Positions 57,232-64,000 of a DNA stretch of 64,000 nt are shown piece by piece. The notes beneath the pieces were generated by a model, which made no database searches, had not been told where the DNA came from, and worked only from the letters and a program-made list of their open reading frames with translations. The number at the start of each line of letters is the position of its first letter. Position 1 is the first letter of the stretch. A program made the translations under genes and the position numbers. The stretch spans positions 4,820,035 through 4,884,034 of the forward strand of contig AP025053.1 in the NCBI GenBank assembly GCA_036186865.1. Reading direction: 5' to 3'. This DNA is from Eustoma russellianum. Its lineage: Eukaryota; Streptophyta; Magnoliopsida; Gentianales; Gentianaceae.

Positions 57232-60200
57232 TCAAAACAGAGCTTCACAAGCCTCGATATCGGCTGCCTGCGCTTGCAAAACCTGTTTCCCAGGACTGCC
57301 ATTGACGATTCTCATAGTAGAAGTGAATATGGCTTTCTGGAAATAATCATCAGAAAGCTTTTTCAATACCTCCAGAACAAGCTTGAAGTCCAACGCCTCA
57401 GACAAGATTAGGTACCCCAAGATCTCACCAAAGTTTGCTGGTGCTTTGGGCAAGTCAATGGCAAGATCGTCCAAACCTGAGGCATAAAGCAAACATCCAG
57501 CACTCAAGTCTTTGACACTAAGAACCTTCTTTGCAAGTAAGTACTCGAGAAGTTTTGCAACTGGTTCAACACAAGGTGGGCTCTTCTCCAATCCGAGCGA
57601 AATAGCTTCCTTGACTACTTCAGGATGGTAACCTGGGTTTTTCAAATCTTCTACACATGCCAAAGCCTCGTCCAAGAGTCTAACACTGAAATACTCCTCC
57701 AGAAGAGAGATTGTTTTCTTCCTAAGTTCATCTGTATTCACCTTCACAGATGAAGCTAATGGTTTCGCATCAGCAGGCACATATGCAGATGAAGGCACTC
57801 CAACAGAAGCAGGAGCCTGTGGAGCAGGATTCACTCCAAAGCCAATATTAGGCTGCTGAACTGGTGGTGCACCACTTCCCTGCAAGAGGGCACTAGTCTT
57901 TCCACTCATAAGAGCACCACTGCCCTGAGGGAGAAGCCTCTGGTTAAGTGTTGGTGAATTCCCCATCAATGGAGGCTGAACACGTCCAGCAGGCTGACTT
58001 AGCCCGTCGCCCCTTGGCATTGTACGGGATCTGGGAATCTCCCAATTGTCATTGTCAATACCAGGCATCCCAGGCATTTTCCTTGTCCCAGGCATCCCAG
58101 GCATCATACCACCAGTACCAGGCCGGTTGATGGGAAAGCCTCCGGGGCTAATGTTACCTTGACCACCAGAAGCTGATCCACGACCACCTCTAATTGATGC
58201 AGTAGCACCTGGGCGCAACCCCAAGTTCTTCTCAGCTTCCGAGTGAATTTCAGAAATTGTTTTGGCTTTAACCTGACAAGAATGGTGAGATAGGAAGAAA
58301 TATTAGAAAAACAAAAAGATAATTTGATGAAGCATGTGTAAGAAAGCTATGAAAATCACCTCTTCGCGCCTGGGAACCCAATTATTAGATCGTAAATCAA
58401 GAACATTGCGAACCATAAACCTCAGACGCGGAGCTAGCTGCGGGTTAGTTGCTAACTCCTTCAATCTGCCGAAGTATATATCGTTAACCCGCCGCGACTT
58501 CTGTCTTTCATCAAGCTGCTTACCAATAGTGTTGAAGAACTGACATATAGCCTCAACATTTTCCTCAGCTGGACATACCTTAGTATCAAGCCCCAATAAC
58601 TCCTGTTGACATGTCATATGTAATCATTTCACAAACAGACCAAATAAAATACTCCCCCGTCAAAACATCGTCACAGTAGACTTTTCAACATAGTATACAT
58701 TACTACATTGAAAAGTCAACTGCGACAATAGTTTTGAGACGAAGGGAGTAAATTTTTTCCTTCTTATTTGACGATGTAAGGAAAAAGGTAGAAGGTAAAT
58801 TGTATCTGTCCACTAAAAGAGAACCTTCACAATGTGGTGGACAATCTTTTCTGGAACCATCTTCTGCTTCAGAAGCTCACCAATCAGACGGATGTTTCCG
58901 AGGGTACGAAGCTTGACCTTTCGCTCTTTTTCTCTCCGTTCACCCTCTTGCTCAGGAGCATTCATCTGCCTGACCTCTTCCCTCATCTTGTCAGCACCTT
59001 CAAATGCCTCTTGGCAATTGTTCAGAAGAACTCGCTTAAATGTGATTTCTTTTCCACCAGGTTCATCAGAGGGAAAAGGAGGCAATTTCGAATTGAGATC
59101 AGAACAAAGTTGCGCATACATGGGGCAATACGTCGGTTCCAGAACGGCATTGTCAAATATCAATGAGATAACTTCCTGCAATTCCATGTAAAATTACCAG
59201 GCAAGACGTTTTGTGTGAATTTCAGATGCATAATCGAAAAAAGGGAGGAAAGGGAGGGGGGAGAACAACAATCAGCAGAAACAGACAGAGAACCTTCAAA
59301 ATGTCGGCAGATGTTATTCCAGCATCAATCAGTTGACCTTTGAGAAGATCAAACTTCTCTGGTGTAAGCTTGTTCAGTATGCTGCACAAGGAAATTAGCA
59401 ACGATTATAAATACACAGTATATTACATATGACCACAAGCAGATAAAGAAACATTCGGTTTGATATTCTGGCACTGCCATAACATAACTATTGCACAAGA
59501 GAAAGCAAGTTATATATCGTCTCCCCTAAAAAGAAGAAAAATGCCACCTGCAAACTATTTCAGATCTGACCTTAGGGAAGGGATAGCAAATCTAGTTTAG
59601 CACACTTTAGTCCAAAAATATTACAACACTAAAGTCTTTTTCCCACTATGTGGGGTGGGCTGTATCGATCACTCATTTCTCTCGTGTTGTATTATATATT
59701 ATTATTATAGTCCAAAATTATTGTCAAGGTTAGTTTTTTGTTAGCCATGTTCCTTCCATCTGCAAACATAAAAAAGACCAAATTTTACTAAACTCAATTT
59801 GCAAAGGAATTCTCCCACTTGTCTGTTATCTGGACACTTCAGTTACCCCCGCTCCACCTGTGCCGGCCCTATCCGATACAGGTGCTGGCATTGGATACGA
59901 GTCCGACATGTTGACTAACAAAAAGACAGAACGGGATTAGGAGATGAAGATGAGGATAAATTGTTATTGGGAGAAATTTAACTGCTCATTCCTAAGTTAT
60001 CCCAAGATATTTCATGTTGCAGACCCGTAAATCATTGCATGTATAGAAGAATAGACAGAAGTATCCTAGTCTTTAAGAAGGAATAAAGATGAAGATGAGA
60101 CGTTCTTCGTGTATTTAAGAGCTCGATATGATTGAGAATATGGGGCATGGACTATCGATTTTCTTTAATAAAAAATTTTGAGAAAATAAAAGGATGTCTG

Positions 60201-62613
60201 CCAGTATCTTATGACTTGTCAATTTGGGCTTACCTTTTATATCATTTTGGATAGATATGCTTTCTAATTTCCCATCTACAATTTATACTATGAGTATCAA
60301 AATTTATTTGCAATCACATGCTACTACACGTATCCACACACCCGTGTCCAACTTTTTGATGTCTTCCCGAATCCCTATTTTTCATAAATATACAATCCGA
60401 CACTCGGATATGTGTCCGTGTCCAGACACCGGTACTCGAGTCTAGGTAACACACTTCATATCACAAACCACCCGCACCAAACTGCCAACCTATCCCCCCT
60501 TCCCCACTCGCCCAAACCAAACAATTAAAAAACAAGGAAACACAAAAAAGAAAGGAAAGAAAGGAACGACCAAGGCAAAAACCATAAGAGGAAAACCATA
60601 CTATTTTATGACTAGCATTACAAGCCTCAATATATCTTACCCCTTAACAGTTTTCAATACACGGTCCTTCTCTGAAAGATTTCCTCTCCGAACAGACCAT
60701 GCCACTTCAGCTTTGAGAAGAGCAGGAGCAGGGGCTCCCTGGTTCTAATTAAATTAAGGGAAAAAAAGAACTACGTATTAGAATAAAAATATGTCAGAAT
60801 AAAGGTCAACTTTCAGACAAGCAATAGTTGAATAAAGAGTAAAAAATGTTGCACATGATTTCCCCAAGGCAGAAGTTCGATTTTCTTTATCCCCCGATGC
60901 TAATCCTACAGACAAAACTAGAAAGCATATGCCCAGTATTGCACATTTGTCTTGACTTTGAACAAGTGTAAATTAATGAACTTATATTAAGGTACGAAAG
61001 TTTCCATATCTAATGGAGTCAAGGACACTCTTCTTTGACTTTGGAATATGATGGAATAAAACAAAATGACTCACTAAATTGGTTGCGCTTCTTATATTGT
61101 GAATGTGAAATAGCAATTGATCGACACAACTTGACGAAATTTTCATTATGGGTTATCGGAAAACAACCTCTGTGTGTTTCTAACACATGAGTATGGTTGC
61201 GTACATCCGACCCCCCATACCCCGCCATAGGCAGGAGCCTCTAAAGCCATGGGGTAATGTTGTTGTTATATTAAGGCATGAAAGCGCGTTAACGTCAAAG
61301 TTTCCCAATTTGACGATTTAAGAAATGTTATACCGCATAAGTAAAATAAGCAAATATTTCAACCAAGACAAAACCGGGACAAAAGCATCTGGAATGACAA
61401 GAACCAAAGAAGCAGACAATGTATCTTCACATAAAAATTACAGGTGGGAAAGGAGAGATTTGAGTCATTACAAGCTGAGGAGTCAACAGATCTGGTCGAT
61501 TATACTGATTCGCATCCTGTTGTGTAACATTGACCTTTTCCCATGATCTCTCGTCTACAGAAGGAGAGACTTGAGCAGGTTTAGAGCGCCAATCACGATT
61601 GTCCTGATCAGAGTAACGAGTTGGTGCCTGATTTTGCACCTGCTGAAGAGAAAATATGTCAAGGAGTTAGTCAAGCCACACCACATAGTGAGTTGATATA
61701 AGCCAAAAGACCACCCAAAAACAGTGTGACTATGACAATTTCAACTTGTAAAATTAAAAAAATTTGAGTTAGGCACTCACAGGAGTTTCCCCACGGACCC
61801 AATTTTGGTCTTCCCCAAAAACTTCAGCTTCAACTTCTTGTTTCACCTTCAGAATCTCATTTGAAATTCTAACCACCTGCATGAGAATCAGGCAATCAGG
61901 GCAAGAGTAACACATGCAAAAGTCAAAGAGTAGCATACTACTGAATCCAAATCGTACTCATATCAATTAAAATAGCACCAGTTTCAATTGTATATAACAG
62001 ACGAGTGATCTAAATTATTGCCACAACCGCAATCTGGACAGGGTTTTTATTTTTTTTATTGTTCATTCAAGAGACGCCACAAGCGCACAAGTGATCTTCC
62101 AGAACTCAATTACAGCTGGCACTAAACTCCATCATCTGTTTGAAGCAATCTTCAAGGGACAAATCACAATGGGATGAAGAGAAGGGCCTAGAGGATTCTT
62201 AATTAGAGAAGCAGAAATTAATGCACAAAATTACATACAGAACCAACAATGACATGCCAAAAAAAGGCTAGAGAGCACAACTCTATACCAACAATAAAGC
62301 AGGGATCAAATTTTTAGTATAACATGGAGACTGGAAAGGAAGCATTCAAAACAATTCAAGTTTCCAATTTACAAAAATCATATAGAACCAAAGTGAGTCG
62401 ATTATAAGTTAACCAGAATTTCAAAGCCTGATTCAACCCAATGATTTTCTTGAATACTATTTTCCTTTTTTTTTTTGTAAAGGTATATCTGAGAATAAAG
62501 CTCTTAAATTTTAAATGCAGGTCATAGAATATAAAAACTACCTCTCTCAATTGCAGCAGCTGGTCCCTGGAATACTTGATTCGCTCGCGTACCTCAAACC
62601 GGGAATCTACAGT
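57232..62613 (-). CDS. eIFiso4G, translation initiation factor (N-terminal exon outside window)
   Basis: Eight exons seen on the minus strand: 62613-62542, 61876-61781, 61642-61472, 60744-60641, 59381-59294, 59175-58825, 58602-58360 and 58272-57232. They encode 721 residues; the first exon is missing to the right. The product scaffolds the plant eIF(iso)4F cap-binding complex. In order: TVDSRFEVRERIKYSRDQLL with the eIF4E-binding YxxxxL-phi motif (YSRDQLL); the MIF4G HEAT domain from ALLKAEVAWSVRRG through LNKLTPEKFDLLK, DNAVLEPTYCPMYAQLCSDL, LRTLGNIRLIGELLKQKMVP and RLRFMVRNVLDLR, which binds eIF4A and eIF3; a glycine/proline-rich linker (GATASIRGGRG, MMPGMPG); and a C-terminal MA3 domain (ELRKKTISLLEEYFSVRLLD to IVNGSPG). 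Exon 4 of this list has a tandem CAGCAG acceptor that could add or drop one Gln. All visible exons are open. A Stowaway MITE, a 609-bp transposon and a SINE lie in its introns. Confidence 0.95.
58652..58748. mobile_element. Stowaway MITE in an eIFiso4G intron
   Basis: 97 bp with TA target duplication (58650-58651 and 58749-58750). Ends CTCCCCCGTCAAAAC and GTTTTGAGACGAAGGGAG match the CTCCCTCCGT-type ends of Stowaway elements (Tc1/mariner derived). Inner arms GTAGACTTTTCAA and TTGAAAAGTCAAC also pair. It lies within the intron 58603-58824. Confidence 0.85.
59834..60458. mobile_element. Non-autonomous DNA transposon with 8-bp target duplication
   Basis: The body 59842-60450 has ends GTTACC...GGTAAC and is flanked by a perfect 8-bp direct repeat ACACTTCA (59834-59841 and 60451-60458). 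Just inside each end are GC-rich, roughly inverted segments with CCGG, CGATACAGG and CCGACA words. The 8-bp duplication suggests the hAT superfamily, though GTTACC is not the usual hAT end. No transposase. It lies in the eIFiso4G intron 59382-60640. Confidence 0.75.
60985..61276 (+). mobile_element. SINE (TTG-tailed family), most complete copy
   Basis: Plus strand: ATGGAGTCAAGGACACTCTT, TTTGGAATATGATGGAATAA, GATCGACACAACTTGACG, TATCGGAAAACAACCTCTG, GTTTCTAACACATGAGTATG, GTTGCGTACATCCGACCCC, CATACCCCGCCATAGGCAGG and TAATGTTGTTGTT. The last part folds: TACCCC with GGGGTA, and AGGC with GCCT. It lies in the eIFiso4G intron 60745-61471, opposite to the gene. Confidence 0.75.
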
Positions 62614-64000
62614 CTGCAAATAAATAAATAATGTTGGCAATCATGAAAAACTTTCTGAACTTCAATTCTATATCATCAATGTCCTCATATCTTTTCTCCT
62701 CACCACGACCATGACTAAAATGAAAATTCACATCACTTTATCACTATGAGGGATTGTACTTCAAAAAGAATTTCAGCCACACATCACATGTAATTTGCAG
62801 TATAAGTTCCAGAAGAGAAGATGGCAAAAATCTAGCTTTGCAGCCCCAGAATAGGTTTACTTTGACAGTGCATAATTCGCAATTTTAACCGAGCACAATT
62901 AGCAATTTATAATTTCAAAAAGAGGGGGGGGGGGGGCNNNNNNNNNNAGGGGGGGGGGGGGACTTAACACAAACCTTACTGTGGTCTAATAATCATAAAG
63001 GCAGAAATAATGTACCAGCCTAACATTTTGAAACCAAACAAAAAACATTTAACTGTTTGATAGATATTAACTTCAGACAAGCAAGAAAATTACTAGCACC
63101 ATGTATAAAACGAAATTATAAAATATCAAAAACAGTTTGATATAGAAAGGCACACATCTTACATTCTCAAAGTTGCCATGTATATAGGTTCTTTATGGGC
63201 TATGATACACTACTTGCATGCCCACCTAAAGCCTACATGTTGATTTATGTCCATATTTACAGCAGATACACAACTTATGTGCACAGCCAAGAATTAGGAC
63301 AAGCTTTCAGAAAATTCATCTAGCACTACGTAAATTTCCATCCCTAAAAGCACAAAAAGAATAGACTAGCAGCCAAGTTGCACGAGCATAGGCATCATAA
63401 CAGGAAGACGCAAACAGTTGATAAAAGCTTTAATAACTCAAGAACCAAGATATACTACGAAGACAACATTAGTTTCAGATCAGCTCAGCCAATTTTGCCA
63501 AATCAAACCATTCAAAGAAGAGAAAGGAGAGTATAGAACTATCCAGTTTACAAACTACATTCTCGTGGAGACACATGCAATAGTTCTAGATATAAGACAC
63601 AAATATCTAACTGAACACATTATATGATAAGGCGAGAATAACTAACAAACAACTCACAAAGACAAAACGGGAAATCTCTTAGTCCAACTTCTTCCCATCC
63701 TCTAGTCCACCAATGACATTATGCCACATATATCAAGTTGGTAAAAACTGAATGCATATGGCATGTGCTAATTGGATGAGCCAGAAGATGAGACAGAAGT
63801 TGGACTAGGTGATCTTTTCCCGACAAAACAAAACTACAACTTCCACTCAAATTTGCAATTGATATGCATAAGCTGCTACGGTGAAAACTCGCTTCTTTTC
63901 CATTTAAAATACCGTCTCAAGTAGCAAGAACACAAAGCCAGTTATCACAGTTATTGAACAGCTGCACCAAATTCATAAGGTATACAATCCAAGCTATGAA
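62614..64000 (-). other. Intron of eIFiso4G, no exon seen
   Basis: AT-rich sequence upstream (on the minus strand) of the exon starting at 62613. No reading frame like the Gly/Arg-rich N-terminus of eIFiso4G was found, so the first exon must lie beyond 64000. Short open frames here are not conserved. Confidence 0.6.
62938..62947. other. Assembly gap of 10 N between G runs
   Basis: Ten Ns are flanked by 13 Gs on the left and about 13 Gs on the right. The true length and sequence here are unknown. Confidence 0.97.

Overview
This window is nuclear DNA of a flowering plant, probably a eudicot. Its genes are split by many short AT-rich introns with GT-AG borders, the proteins match land-plant families, and about half the sequence is retrotransposons, SINEs and MITEs of plant type. 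The species cannot be named from the sequence. No bacterial operons, rRNA, CRISPR array or intact tRNA gene was seen. Coordinates were read by eye, so exon edges may be off by one or two bases in homopolymers.

Layout. 1-7365: an old minus-strand Ty3/Gypsy element with one LTR of about 2.4 kb, broken at its integrase by an opposite-strand LTR of the same kind. 7439-7545: a broken first exon of the spliceosome protein CWC15. 9948-16189: a Copia element with near-identical LTRs, a TTTAA target duplication and a decayed interior. 16.5-18.9 kb: SINEs, LINE tails and a foldback MITE. 19108-22667 (+): a complete seven-exon TM9/nonaspanin gene. 23.9-26.7 kb: SINEs and a LINE remnant. 27795-32781 (-): a second full-length, slightly broken Copia element. 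33-35.6 kb: LINE tails, foldback elements and tandem repeats.

35777-39775 (-): a complete nine-exon gene for the alpha subunit of the SRP receptor, with a LINE in its sixth intron. 40820-41272: a hAT-like MITE. 42033-45270 (-): the longest copy of the local RTE-type LINE. 49619-51917 (+): a four-exon plant protein of unknown function with three FDLN motifs. 53.0-56.5 kb (-): a decayed Copia element. 57232-62613 (-): most of eIFiso4G, whose first exon lies beyond the window. Its introns hold a Stowaway MITE, a 609-bp DNA transposon with an 8-bp target duplication and a SINE.

The host genes look like unrelated housekeeping neighbours: membrane trafficking, co-translational targeting and translation initiation. 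The most interesting structure is in the repeats. One LINE family occurs about ten times, always ending in a stem-loop followed by a (TTG)n tail. A separate SINE family in the same window ends in a different stem-loop before the same kind of tail, as expected of a SINE that borrows the LINE's machinery.
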